A program made the translations under genes and the position numbers. From Oceanospirillum linum (GTDB lineage: Bacteria > Pseudomonadota > Gammaproteobacteria > Pseudomonadales > Halomonadaceae): a DNA stretch of 64,000 nt. Location of the stretch: NCBI RefSeq assembly GCF_900182785.1, contig NZ_FXTS01000001.1:558001-622000 (forward strand), written 5' to 3'. Under the pieces are notes generated by a model, which ran no database searches, was not told the origin of the DNA, and saw nothing but the letters and a program-made list of their open reading frames with translations. Below, piece by piece: positions 8,894-18,253 of the stretch. How positions within the stretch are numbered: the first letter of the stretch is position 1; each line of letters begins with the position of its first letter.

Positions 8894-10286
8894 AGAACTC
8901 CTTCAGTCCCTCAGCACTCAGGTTTGTTGCCAGACCACCGATATCACCCGCGCCCTGTAAAAGTAATATATCCCCGTCCTGCAAAACTGACCTGAGCACT
9001 GATTTAAGCTCTGATTTCTCTGGGATAAAAACAGGTTCAACCTGCCCTCTTTCACGGATACTACGACTCAGAGAGCGCCCTTCAGCACCAGGAATTGCCT
9101 CCTCACCCGCCGCATAAACCTCCATTAACAGCAGCTTATCCACACCGGAAAGCACCTGAACAAAGTCTTCATACAGATCTCTCGTACGGCTATAGCGATG
9201 AGGCTGATAGACCATAACCAGACGCTTATCAGGCCAACCACTGCGCACAGCCTTGATTGTCGCTTCCACTTCTGTTGGGTGGTGACCATAATCATCCACT
9301 AGCATTGCCTGCCCTCGATCATACTCTAACTGGCCTAGAATCTGAAAACGTCGTCCAACACCATCAAAGCGTGCTAAACCGGCAACAATAGCTTCATCAC
9401 TTACCCCTTCATCCGTAGCAACAACAATAGTAGCCAGTGCATTCAAAGCGTTATGCTGACCAGGCATATTCAGCGTAATATCAAGATCCGCATGACCATC
9501 CGGGCGAATCGCTGTAAAGCTGATTTTCTGCCCCTGTTGAGTAAAGTTAACAATACGATAATCCGCATCATCACTAAAACCGTAGGTAAGTATCGGACGA
9601 CTGATCTGAGGAATTAACTCTCGAACAACGGGATCATCGACACAGATAACCGCCAGACCATAGAAAGGCAGGTTGTGCAGAAAATCGATAAACGTCTGCT
9701 TCAGTTTGCTGAAATCACCACCATAGGTGGACATATGATCAGCATCAATATTAGTAACAATCGCGACCATAGGTTGCAGATGCAGGAATGAAGCATCGCT
9801 TTCATCCGCTTCAGCGACCAGATAACGACTCTCCCCCAACCGGGCATTACTACCAGCGCTGTTAAGGCGACCGCCAATCACAAAAGTCGGATCAAGCTCT
9901 CCTTCCGCCAGAACAGTAGCCATCAGGCTGGTCGTCGTCGTTTTACCATGGGTACCCGCCACAGCAATACCATGGCGAAAACGCATCAGCTCTGCCAACA
10001 TCTCAGCACGGCGGACAATCGGTATACGTCGCTGCACTGCATAGGCGATTTCAGGGTTATCTGTGTTGATCGCCGTTGAAACCACAATCACATCTGCGCC
10101 ATAGACGTTGGTTTCATCGTGCCCGATAAAGACTTCAGCACCTAAGTCCAGTAATCGCTGCACACTGGCAGACTTTTTCAGATCAGAACCAGAAACAGAA
10201 TACCCCTGATTCAGGAGAACTTCGGCGATCCCACACATGCCAACGCCACCGATACCAACAAAATGAATCCGACGAATGCGGCGCAT
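8883..10286 (-). CDS. murC: MurC, UDP-MurNAc-L-alanine ligase
   Basis: Cytoplasmic ATP-dependent ligase that adds L-Ala to UDP-MurNAc, the first amino acid of the wall peptide. With the ATG at 10286 the protein is 467 residues: Rossmann motif HFVGIGGVGMCG at 8-19, the ATP loop GTHGKTT at 111-117, and the Mur ligase central and C-terminal domains with YGHHPTEVEATI and YQPHRYSRTRD. The frame is open further upstream (to 10388), but that would overlap murG by more than 70 bases and add residues absent from the family. It starts 28 bases after the murG stop and overlaps ddlB by 11 bases. Confidence 0.95.
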   Translation of the reverse strand: MRRIRRIHFVGIGGVGMCGIAEVLLNQGYSVSGSDLKKSASVQRLLDLGAEVFIGHDETNVYGADVIVVSTAINTDNPEIAYAVQRRIPIVRRAEMLAELMRFRHGIAVAGTHGKTTTTSLMATVLAEGELDPTFVIGGRLNSAGSNARLGESRYLVAEADESDASFLHLQPMVAIVTNIDADHMSTYGGDFSKLKQTFIDFLHNLPFYGLAVICVDDPVVRELIPQISRPILTYGFSDDADYRIVNFTQQGQKISFTAIRPDGHADLDITLNMPGQHNALNALATIVVATDEGVSDEAIVAGLARFDGVGRRFQILGQLEYDRGQAMLVDDYGHHPTEVEATIKAVRSGWPDKRLVMVYQPHRYSRTRDLYEDFVQVLSGVDKLLLMEVYAAGEEAIPGAEGRSLSRSIRERGQVEPVFIPEKSELKSVLRSVLQDGDILLLQGAGDIGGLATNLSAEGLKEFCDE

Positions 10287-10314
10287 TTCAGGGACTTGAT
10301 AACCCACTTTTTCT

Positions 10315-11457
10315 TCAGCCAAAACGCTTCTCCAAACACCCTTGAACGACCGCTTCCGTTGCCAGTGGTCGTGCAACACGACGAGCATTCTTACCCATCG
10401 TTATAATTTTTTCAGGATTACTGACCAGATCTCTGAGCACATTGGACAGATGATCAGCATCCATCTCTTTTTGAGGCAGCAGAATACCTGCATCTGCTTC
10501 AACTAAAAAGCGTGCATTCGCCGTCTGATGATCATCAACCGCAATAGGTAAAGGAACCAACACAGAGGCACGACCTGCAGCTGCCAGCTCGGATACCGTC
10601 AGAGCTCCTGCCCGACAAATAACCAGATCTGCCCAATCAAAAGCCCCGGTCATATCATCAATAAATTCCTGGGTGCGGGCAGCAACTTTAAAGTGCTGAT
10701 AGCTTTCCTCAGTAGCACCAAGCTTACCTTTGCCAGCCTGATGCCAAACATAAGGGCGCACTTCAGGCGGTATCTTTGATAAGGCTTCCGGCAGTCTTTC
10801 GTTAAACACCTGAGCCCCTAAGCTTCCTCCGATAACCAGGATATTAAGCGGTAAGGAATGCAGAGATTTATCGGGTACCGTCAGTAAACTCTCCCGAACA
10901 GGGTTACCGGTTACAATAGCGCCTACTTTTTCATCAAATGCACCCGGGAAAGCAGCAAAAGTTTGGCGTGCCACTTTCGAAAGCCAGCGATTGGTCATAC
11001 CCGCCACAGCATTTTGTTCATGAATAAAAACAGGAATACCCAGAATCCGGGCTGCAATCCCCCCCGGGCCACTGGCAAAACCACCTAAGCCGACAACAAA
11101 ATCCGGTTTAAAACGGCGTAAAATAACAAGAGCCTGCTTAACGGCGTTAAGGACCAAAAAGGGGGCCATCAGCTTTCGCAGCAGCCCCTTCCCCCGCAAC
11201 CCCACAACATCGATGTGATTCAAGGCGATACCTGCCGCCGGAACCAGCCGGTTCTCAATGCCCTGCGGGCTCCCCAGCCATTCAACCTGCAAGCCCCCAG
11301 CCATAAAACGTTCCGCAAGTGACAAAGCAGGAATAACATGACCACCAGTGCCACCAGCCATCAGCATTACTTTTTTACCTGCGTAACGATCCGCTTCAAT
11401 AGTTGTAGCAGCAGGCTCTGAACGCTCCCGACCTTTATCGATTATATCGCTGGGCAT
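10315..11457 (-). CDS. murG: MurG, lipid II-forming N-acetylglucosaminyltransferase
   Basis: Membrane-associated GT28 enzyme that transfers GlcNAc onto lipid I to give lipid II. I chose the ATG at 11457 (380 residues), which has an AGAG ribosome-binding sequence about seven bases upstream and overlaps the end of ftsW by 23 bases; another in-frame ATG lies at 11478. The nucleotide-binding motif GGTGGH is at residues 35-40, some 20 residues later than in E. coli, so the protein carries a charged N-terminal extension. Other family motifs are visible: HEQNAVAGMTNRW, VIGGSLGAQVFN and RAGALTVSELAAAG. Confidence 0.95.
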   Translation of the reverse strand: MPSDIIDKGRERSEPAATTIEADRYAGKKVMLMAGGTGGHVIPALSLAERFMAGGLQVEWLGSPQGIENRLVPAAGIALNHIDVVGLRGKGLLRKLMAPFLVLNAVKQALVILRRFKPDFVVGLGGFASGPGGIAARILGIPVFIHEQNAVAGMTNRWLSKVARQTFAAFPGAFDEKVGAIVTGNPVRESLLTVPDKSLHSLPLNILVIGGSLGAQVFNERLPEALSKIPPEVRPYVWHQAGKGKLGATEESYQHFKVAARTQEFIDDMTGAFDWADLVICRAGALTVSELAAAGRASVLVPLPIAVDDHQTANARFLVEADAGILLPQKEMDADHLSNVLRDLVSNPEKIITMGKNARRVARPLATEAVVQGCLEKRFG

Positions 11458-12727
11458 ATTTCGCTCTTTTTTGCTCATACAAATCAACTTTATGACGGGT
11501 TTCCTGATCAATCCGCAGGCAGATAGCAACCATGACACAACTAATCAGCAAACTGCTGCCACCATAACTCATAAAGGGTAATGTTAGCCCCTTCGTTGGC
11601 AGTAAACCGGTATTCACACCAATATTAATAAAGGTTTGTGCCGCAATAACCAATGCCAGCCCAAAAGCCACATAACAGTGAAAAAGGAGTTTATGCTCAC
11701 CGGCTTTCCGGGCAATAACAAACATGCGGTAAATCAGAAGACCATAGACAAATAAAGTAATCAGGGCTCCAAATAATCCTAACTCTTCCGCCAGAATAGC
11801 AAAGACAAAGTCAGTATGAGCCTCGGGCAGATAGAAAAGCTTCTGAACACTATTTCCCAAACCCAGGCCATCCCAGCCGCCTCTACCGAATGCAATCAAT
11901 GCCTGGGTCAGCTGATAACCGGAGTCAAACTGAGCAGCCCATGGGTCAAAGTATGTGGTCAGGCGCTTCATTCGATAAGGCTGCAGCAGTGCAATAAATC
12001 CTGCCATAGCAATAGTGCTTAGCATTAGCGTAATAAAGCGCTTCATTCCGACACCGGATAAAAAAAGCATGCCCAGCATGCTACCCAGGATCACAACAGT
12101 TGCGCCGTAGTCCGGCTCCATGATCAGCAAAAGCCCCATAAAGCCCATCACAGCCAATGGTTTCATAAACCCAGACCAGTGCTCGCGCACTTCATCCAGC
12201 CGCCGAACCAGATAACCCGACAGATAAACCACCATAAAAAGCTTAGCCAGCTCTGATGCCTGCAGGTTAACAATCCCCAGCGAGATCCAGCGGGAGCTAC
12301 CATTTACTTCGCGACCTATACCCGGTAACAAAACAGCGATCAACAGCAGAAAGGCCGTCAATAACAGGGCAAAACTATTGTCATACCACCAACGAATAGG
12401 AACAAGAGCGACTAAGAGTCCCAGGCCAAGGCCCATCACCAGATAGATACCGTGCCGGATACTGAAAAAGAAAGGATTCCCGTAGCGGCTGCCGGCAATT
12501 TCCATAGATGCGGACGTCACCATCAGCCAGCCCAGAAAAAGGAGAAACAGGGATGAAAAAAGTAACCAGCCATCAATACGACGGGTCATTTCTTTGTTAA
12601 CGTGGACAAGGTTCAGCAGCTCTAATAATGGCTGCAGTACCTCATAGATACTCAGAGACAGCTGTTTTACTCTCCCTGTCATTATCTGCCACTTATCAAT
12701 CAACTGCTGCTTACGATCAGCCTGCAC
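11435..12727 (-). CDS. ftsW: FtsW, SEDS-family septal peptidoglycan polymerase
   Basis: Polytopic inner-membrane glycosyltransferase that polymerises lipid II at the septum together with FtsI. The 430-residue protein has a hydrophilic N-terminal stretch of about 55 residues followed by about ten membrane helices. SEDS hallmarks are visible: LGREVNGSSRWI-like (GIGREVNGSSRWISLG), the MEPDYGATVVIL segment holding the catalytic Asp, and the loop GLGLGNSVQKLFYLPEAHTDFVF. It overlaps murD by 11 bases at its start and murG by 23 at its end. The N-terminal stretch makes an internal start possible. Confidence 0.96.
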   Translation of the reverse strand: MQADRKQQLIDKWQIMTGRVKQLSLSIYEVLQPLLELLNLVHVNKEMTRRIDGWLLFSSLFLLFLGWLMVTSASMEIAGSRYGNPFFFSIRHGIYLVMGLGLGLLVALVPIRWWYDNSFALLLTAFLLLIAVLLPGIGREVNGSSRWISLGIVNLQASELAKLFMVVYLSGYLVRRLDEVREHWSGFMKPLAVMGFMGLLLIMEPDYGATVVILGSMLGMLFLSGVGMKRFITLMLSTIAMAGFIALLQPYRMKRLTTYFDPWAAQFDSGYQLTQALIAFGRGGWDGLGLGNSVQKLFYLPEAHTDFVFAILAEELGLFGALITLFVYGLLIYRMFVIARKAGEHKLLFHCYVAFGLALVIAAQTFINIGVNTGLLPTKGLTLPFMSYGGSSLLISCVMVAICLRIDQETRHKVDLYEQKRAKYAQRYNR

Positions 12728-14051
12728 AACAGATTTCCTTTACGGCAGTCGTGAAGGCATCGCCACGAACAATATAACTTCCGAACATATCCCAGCTGGC
12801 ACACGCTGGAGACAACAAAACCTGATCTCCCGACACAGCCAGTCCGTGCGCCTTTTTTACGGCATCTTCCATCGACACAGCCCGGTAAACAGAAGTGGAT
12901 GGCGTCAGAGATTCCGCAATAACATTAGCATCGCGACCAATCAGAACCACGGCTTTACAATATTCAGCAATCGGCGCCGCTAAATCATCAAACTCAGCGC
13001 CTTTGCCATCGCCGCCCGCGATCAGAATAATATGACCATCCACCGCAAGACCGTTCAAAGCAGCAACCGTGGCACCGACATTCGTACCTTTGGAGTCATT
13101 AATATATTTGACCCCATCATGCTCCAGTACCAACTGACAACGATGGTCCAGCCCCTGGAAGTCTTTCAGCGCCTCCAGCATTGCATCCATAGGGATACCA
13201 GCCCCCTGACCAAGAGCTAACGCAGACAGAGCATTTAGCTGGCCATGACGACCACTCAACGCAATATCATCAACCGGTATCAGTGCATTTTCACCCTGAG
13301 ATAACCACTGACGATCATCTATTGAGATCAAACCAAACTGGCCTGCCTCAGGCACATCTAAACCAAAACTCACCAAATCACTTTTAAACTCATGCACCGG
13401 CAACGTCGCATGCTCCCCTCTGTTGACCACTGCCAACTTGCAACCCGTATAAACACGCTGCTTTGCCAGGCCGTACTCCAGCATATCCGGATAACGATCC
13501 AGGTGGTCTGCACTTAGGTTCAAAATAGTAGCCGCCTGAGCTCTCAGGCTATGGGTTGTTTCCAGTTGAAAAGAAGAGAGCTCAAGGACATAAAGCTCCT
13601 TTTCACCGCCGGTCAGAAGATCCAGAACCGGAAGGCCTATATTGCCGCCAACACCTACATTAATACCGGCTTTCTCAGCCATATAGCCCACAAGGCTAGT
13701 CACAGTGCTCTTCGCATTAGAGCCGGTAATGGCCACAACAGGAGCGGAAACCTCATACGCAAATAGCTCGACATCACCCACAACAGGTACACCTGAAGCC
13801 ATGGCTTTGGCAATCGCAGGTTCACTGACAGCAATACCAGGGCTTACAATCAATCGGGTAGCTTCGCAAAGCTGACCTGCATCCAAAGGGCCCAGCCAAA
13901 GTTCAACACCGGGAAACTCACGTTCAAACTCTGCCAAACCAGGAGGGTTAAAACGGGTATCCGCAATAGCGAAATGCTCCCCTTTGCCTGTCAGATACCG
14001 GGCGCAGGAGATACCGGTCTGACCTAAACCTATAACGACGCTATGGGACAC
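12717..14051 (-). CDS. murD: MurD, UDP-MurNAc-L-Ala-D-Glu ligase
   Basis: Cytoplasmic Mur ligase adding D-glutamate to UDP-MurNAc-L-Ala. The 444-residue protein has an N-terminal UDP-binding domain (VIGLGQTGISCARYL), the ATP loop ITGSNAKSTVTSLVG at about residue 110, the central motif LSADHLDRY, and the C-terminal domain with LSPACASWDMFGSYIVRGDAF. The loop has Ala where E. coli MurD has Gly (SNAKS against SNGKS); from memory pseudomonad MurD proteins share this, so it is not a defect. It overlaps ftsW by 11 bases and follows mraY by 94. Confidence 0.97.
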   Translation of the reverse strand: MSHSVVIGLGQTGISCARYLTGKGEHFAIADTRFNPPGLAEFEREFPGVELWLGPLDAGQLCEATRLIVSPGIAVSEPAIAKAMASGVPVVGDVELFAYEVSAPVVAITGSNAKSTVTSLVGYMAEKAGINVGVGGNIGLPVLDLLTGGEKELYVLELSSFQLETTHSLRAQAATILNLSADHLDRYPDMLEYGLAKQRVYTGCKLAVVNRGEHATLPVHEFKSDLVSFGLDVPEAGQFGLISIDDRQWLSQGENALIPVDDIALSGRHGQLNALSALALGQGAGIPMDAMLEALKDFQGLDHRCQLVLEHDGVKYINDSKGTNVGATVAALNGLAVDGHIILIAGGDGKGAEFDDLAAPIAEYCKAVVLIGRDANVIAESLTPSTSVYRAVSMEDAVKKAHGLAVSGDQVLLSPACASWDMFGSYIVRGDAFTTAVKEICCAG

Positions 14052-14145
14052 AAAAACATCCTCTACTGAAACGACAGTTCATTAAACATCGACCTTTGCA
14101 CATCAACGCTTCGGTTAATCCACGTGAAAAGGCTGGCAGCATAAA

Positions 14146-15228
14146 TCAACGAAGCTTTAAGGTCGCAAGACCAATCAGAACCAATACAACCGTGATAATC
14201 CAGAAACGGACAATCACACGGGGCTCAGGCCATCCCTTTAACTCAAAATGGTGATGGATCGGTGCCATACGAAAAATTCTGCGTCCGGTCAGTTTAAAAG
14301 AAGCCACCTGCAAAATCACCGAGACCGTCTCCATAACAAAGACACCTCCCATGATAAAGAGGACAACCTCCTGGCGCACAATAACAGCAACAACACCCAG
14401 CGCAGCACCTAAGGCTAGCGCTCCGACATCGCCCATAAAAACCTGCGCCGGATAGGTGTTAAACCAAAGAAATCCAAGGCCTGCACCAGCAATGGTTGCA
14501 CAGAATACAAGTAGCTCACCTGAGCCAATGATATAAGGAATTTTCAAATACGCTGAAAATTCGATATTACCCGATGCATAAGCAAAAACCCCAAGTGCCG
14601 AGGCCACCATCACCGTGGGTAAGATCGCCAAACCATCCAGGCCGTCGGTCAGGTTAACGGCATTACTGGTACCCACAATAACAAAATAGGTTAAGACCAC
14701 GAAGAAGATCCCCATCTCCCAGCTGAAGTCTTTCAGGAAGGGCAGAATCAAAGAGGTTTCAGCCGCAGTTGGGGCGCTTTGAAACAGAAAAACAGCTGCC
14801 CCCAAGCCTGCTACAGACTGCCAGAAATACTTCCATTTTGCCGGCAGCCCCCGGGAATTTTTCTCAACTACCTTACGGTAGTCATCGACCCAGCCCACGG
14901 CACCGAACATCAGAGTAACAGCCAGTGCAACCCAGACATAGCGGTTTGATAAGTCTCCCCACAGCAAGGTACTGATCGTAATGGCACTGATGATCAGGGC
15001 TCCGCCCATAGTCGGGGTTCCGTTCTTGCTCAGATGACTTTGCGGACCATCATCACGTACAGCCTGACCTATCTGAGCTGACACCAGCTTACGAATCATC
15101 CAGGGACCAAAAAAAAGTGAAAGCGACAAAGCCGTAAGTACACCCAGGATCGCTCGCAGAGTCAGATAGTTAAACACAGAAAAAGCGCTGTAATATTGGG
15201 ACAGCCAGTCAGCAAGAATCAGAAGCAT
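14146..15228 (-). CDS. mraY: MraY, phospho-MurNAc-pentapeptide translocase
   Basis: Integral inner-membrane enzyme that transfers phospho-MurNAc-pentapeptide to undecaprenyl phosphate, forming lipid I. The protein has the standard 360 residues and about ten membrane helices. Active-site signatures are visible: GTPTMGG, the DD pair in GWVDDYRKVVEKN, NAVNLTDGLDGLA, FMGDVGALALG and the HHHFELKGWPE loop. It lies 104 bases downstream of murF and 94 bases upstream of murD, slightly looser spacing than elsewhere in this cluster, which may leave room for an internal promoter. Confidence 0.98.
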   Translation of the reverse strand: MLLILADWLSQYYSAFSVFNYLTLRAILGVLTALSLSLFFGPWMIRKLVSAQIGQAVRDDGPQSHLSKNGTPTMGGALIISAITISTLLWGDLSNRYVWVALAVTLMFGAVGWVDDYRKVVEKNSRGLPAKWKYFWQSVAGLGAAVFLFQSAPTAAETSLILPFLKDFSWEMGIFFVVLTYFVIVGTSNAVNLTDGLDGLAILPTVMVASALGVFAYASGNIEFSAYLKIPYIIGSGELLVFCATIAGAGLGFLWFNTYPAQVFMGDVGALALGAALGVVAVIVRQEVVLFIMGGVFVMETVSVILQVASFKLTGRRIFRMAPIHHHFELKGWPEPRVIVRFWIITVVLVLIGLATLKLR

Positions 15229-15332
15229 CTGTAGGTTATTTCCCTGTTACGCCCTCTTCGGGGCTTTTCGTTATAAATGTTGATGGAAGCTCTGCTCAGC
15301 CTGAACCTGAACTAAAAGCTGTTATTGTTATA

Positions 15333-16715
15333 TCAGTCCACTGAGGGAGGTGAGCTCAATGCTTTCACCACCACCTCCATGTGCGTACTACGGGAACCTT
15401 TCACCAGCACAACTGTGTCTTGCGTTAACCACTGTTTCACCGACTCCGCAAGTTGCAAATGGTCTGTAAAATGGTAGGCATTATCACCAAAACTACCCGC
15501 GCTATGTCGGGTCAGCTCACCATAAGTAAACAGGTGCTCCACCCCCTTTTCCCGTGCATACCGGCCAAGAGAAGCATGAGCCTCCACAGACCCGTCACCC
15601 AGTTCACCAACATCGCCTAATATCAGTATATGCTGACCACTGAAGTCCATAAGTGTATCTATGGCAGCCCTGACAGATCCGGGGTTGGCATTGTAACTGT
15701 CATTGATAATACTCGACTGTTTAAAGCCCGTAACGATTTGCAAACGTCCCACGACACCAGAGAAACGCTCAAGTCCCTCAGCAATCGTCTGTAAAGATAC
15801 ACCTAGCTGCAATGCTGCTGAAGCTGCCGCCAAAGCATTGCTGACATTATGTCGGGCCGGCACCTGAAGAAGAACAGGGAAGCTTTCATTGTGAAAACAG
15901 AGATCAAATGCATAACCTGAATTTTTAATCTGTATATTTTGAGCCTTAACCTCAGCCTCTTTCGGGTGGCCCAAGCCAACCCCATAGCCCGTGAGCCTGC
16001 AACCCGACGCTAGCGAACGCCAGTACTCGGCATAGACATCATCCTGATTGATTACAGCGCAACCTTCCTCACCCAGAGCTAGAATCAACTCTCCTTTGGC
16101 CTGAGCGATGTTTTCCGTGGAACCAAATTCACCCAGATGCGCACCGGTCACATTCAGTACAACGCCAATATCCGGCCTCGCTAAACCTGCGCAATACTCA
16201 ATCTCACCCAGGTGGCTGGCGCCTAGCTCAATCACGGCGAACCGGTGCTCTGCAGACAACCGTAAGAGTGTCAGCGGCACACCGATATCATTATTAAAGT
16301 TTCCTGCAGTAATTAATACAGAGTCCGAGCCAAAAGCATGACTCAGGACTGAGCCCAGCATCTCCTTTACCGTGGTTTTACCGCTGTTACCGGTAATAGC
16401 GATAACGCTCCCCCGGAACAACTCCCGGTTAAGCAGGGCAATCTGCCCCAAAGCAATTCGGGTATCCGCTACACACCACTGAGGTAAGTCAATACCGGGT
16501 TGAAAATCACTGACCACAAGGCCTGTCGCCCCCTGCTCTTTTGCCTGCAGGCAAAACCTGTGGCCATCAAAGCGCTCACCCTTTAAAGCCAGAAACACCT
16601 TACCTTCCAAAGGTAGGCGCGAGTCGGTTTCCAATTGAGTGAAGCCACTAAGGCTGCCATAACACTCACCCCCGAAGCGTTGCTGCAATTCAGCAAAAGA
16701 AAGCGACCGTATCAT
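15333..16715 (-). CDS. murF: MurF, UDP-MurNAc-tripeptide-D-Ala-D-Ala ligase
   Basis: Cytoplasmic Mur ligase that adds the D-Ala-D-Ala dipeptide made by Ddl to complete the pentapeptide precursor. The 460-residue protein shows the ATP loop ITGNSGKTTVKEML at about 106-119, the central-domain pattern NFNNDIGVPLTLL and ELGASHLGEI, and the C-terminal domain motif INDSYNANPGSVRAAI. The start codon overlaps the murE stop by four bases (ATGA type), indicating translational coupling. Confidence 0.96.
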   Translation of the reverse strand: MIRSLSFAELQQRFGGECYGSLSGFTQLETDSRLPLEGKVFLALKGERFDGHRFCLQAKEQGATGLVVSDFQPGIDLPQWCVADTRIALGQIALLNRELFRGSVIAITGNSGKTTVKEMLGSVLSHAFGSDSVLITAGNFNNDIGVPLTLLRLSAEHRFAVIELGASHLGEIEYCAGLARPDIGVVLNVTGAHLGEFGSTENIAQAKGELILALGEEGCAVINQDDVYAEYWRSLASGCRLTGYGVGLGHPKEAEVKAQNIQIKNSGYAFDLCFHNESFPVLLQVPARHNVSNALAAASAALQLGVSLQTIAEGLERFSGVVGRLQIVTGFKQSSIINDSYNANPGSVRAAIDTLMDFSGQHILILGDVGELGDGSVEAHASLGRYAREKGVEHLFTYGELTRHSAGSFGDNAYHFTDHLQLAESVKQWLTQDTVVLVKGSRSTHMEVVVKALSSPPSVD

Positions 16716-18253
16716 AGCAACCCCTTATTTGCTTTTGTGTTTTCAGAGGATCGCAGATCAAGGGCAAGCCGTGCCTGCTCCACATCATCAAAATGGTGAC
16801 GCACCCCCTGAATATCCTGATAGGCCTCATGGCCTTTACCGGCAATTAGAATCACATCCTCTGGATCAGCGCTCATAACAGCTTTTCGAATCGCTACGGC
16901 ACGATCAGTCGATGAGAATATTGCGGGCTTCAGCAATCCGTGTTTAACCTGGGACAAAATATGAACAGGGTCTTCTGTACGTGGATTATCACTGGTGAGA
17001 ACAACTTCATCAGCAAGGCGGGATGCAACTTCCGCCATAAGTGGGCGCTTACCGGCATCACGATCACCACCGCAGCCAAAAACACACCAAAGACGACCCT
17101 GAATATGCTCTTTAACCGCTAAAAGCGCGTTTTCCAGAGCATCAGGTGTATGAGCATAATCCACCACCACCTGCGGTTGAGGTGCGTGCTGAACCTGTAA
17201 AGGGAGAACCAGCTGCATACGACCTGCAACAGGCCGGACATCTTCCAGTTGAGTCATAACATCAGCCGCAGTAAAGCCTAGGGCCAATAAGGTCGTTGCT
17301 GCAGCTAAGGCATTAGCGACATTGAACCGACCCAACAGTGGGAGCTGCACAGTAAACGCCCCCCAACGACCCGCCAACGACAGAGCAAACCCCGAAGGTT
17401 CGGCTCTGCAGCTCACACAATAAAGATCCGCCTTGCTGTCATTCAGGCTATAACGATAAACCCGGGGATGGTGATCAGACTGATTGATACTCTGTTCCAG
17501 GGTCGTACTATAGGCATCATCGGCATTGATGACCGCATAATGTATTGGATACCGGATAAACAGATGGGATTTGGCCGCCCCATAGGCAGCCATTGTGCCA
17601 TGATAATCAAGGTGGTCACGGCTCAGATTGGTAAACACGGCCACCTCAAAAGGCACACCCGCTGTACGCAGCTGATCCAGCGCATGGGAGGAGACCTCCA
17701 TCGCCTGGTAGGTATAACCCTCCTGCTTTAGCTCCGACATTACTTTATGTAACTGAACCAAATCAGGAGTCGTGTGTGTCGCCGTCCTCAGCGCTCCGGG
17801 AGCACCGATACCAACAGTACCGATCACCGCAGCCTTTTGTTGTAAACCTTCTAACATGCCTGCCAGGTAATGACTGACCGATGTTTTGCCATTAGTACCG
17901 GTAATACCGATCAGGTGCAGTCCGTTATCAGACAACTCACCCGCCTGAGCTAACCAATGCCCCAAACGCTGCCTCAAATGCTTTAAAGCAACAACCGGCA
18001 GTCGGTCCACCAGGTAGAAGTCATCACAGTCTGACTCAAGTAAAACCAAGCTGGCACCCAAGGTCTTAGCCTCCGGGATAAAATCCAGTCCCTGATGACG
18101 GGTACCGTTTAAAGCAACAAAAACATCGCCCTCTGAGATACAGCGGGAATCAATGCAGAGAACACCCTCAGGACTCTTTCGCTCTGATAACTGAGGAAAC
18201 AGGGCTTTAACTTCCTCCAGTACGCAAGCAACGAAACGATCAGAGGTCATCAT
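16712..18253 (-). CDS. murE: MurE, UDP-MurNAc-tripeptide synthetase (meso-DAP type)
   Basis: Cytoplasmic Mur ligase adding the third residue of the wall peptide. The 513-residue protein shows the ATP loop GITGTNGKTSVSHYL at about 115-129, the UDP-MurNAc site TTPD, and the C-terminal specificity motif DNPR in TSDNPRTEDP. DNPR marks enzymes that add meso-diaminopimelate, so the organism should have DAP-type Gram-negative peptidoglycan. It overlaps ftsI by 14 bases and murF by 4. Confidence 0.97.
   Translation of the reverse strand: MMTSDRFVACVLEEVKALFPQLSERKSPEGVLCIDSRCISEGDVFVALNGTRHQGLDFIPEAKTLGASLVLLESDCDDFYLVDRLPVVALKHLRQRLGHWLAQAGELSDNGLHLIGITGTNGKTSVSHYLAGMLEGLQQKAAVIGTVGIGAPGALRTATHTTPDLVQLHKVMSELKQEGYTYQAMEVSSHALDQLRTAGVPFEVAVFTNLSRDHLDYHGTMAAYGAAKSHLFIRYPIHYAVINADDAYSTTLEQSINQSDHHPRVYRYSLNDSKADLYCVSCRAEPSGFALSLAGRWGAFTVQLPLLGRFNVANALAAATTLLALGFTAADVMTQLEDVRPVAGRMQLVLPLQVQHAPQPQVVVDYAHTPDALENALLAVKEHIQGRLWCVFGCGGDRDAGKRPLMAEVASRLADEVVLTSDNPRTEDPVHILSQVKHGLLKPAIFSSTDRAVAIRKAVMSADPEDVILIAGKGHEAYQDIQGVRHHFDDVEQARLALDLRSSENTKANKGLL

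Noticed and set aside
10287..10388. N-terminal extension of murC
   Set aside because: It overlaps the end of murG in another frame and is absent from MurC relatives.
13700..13760. SNAKS instead of SNGKS in the MurD ATP loop as a possible defect
   Set aside because: From memory the same change is normal in pseudomonad MurD.
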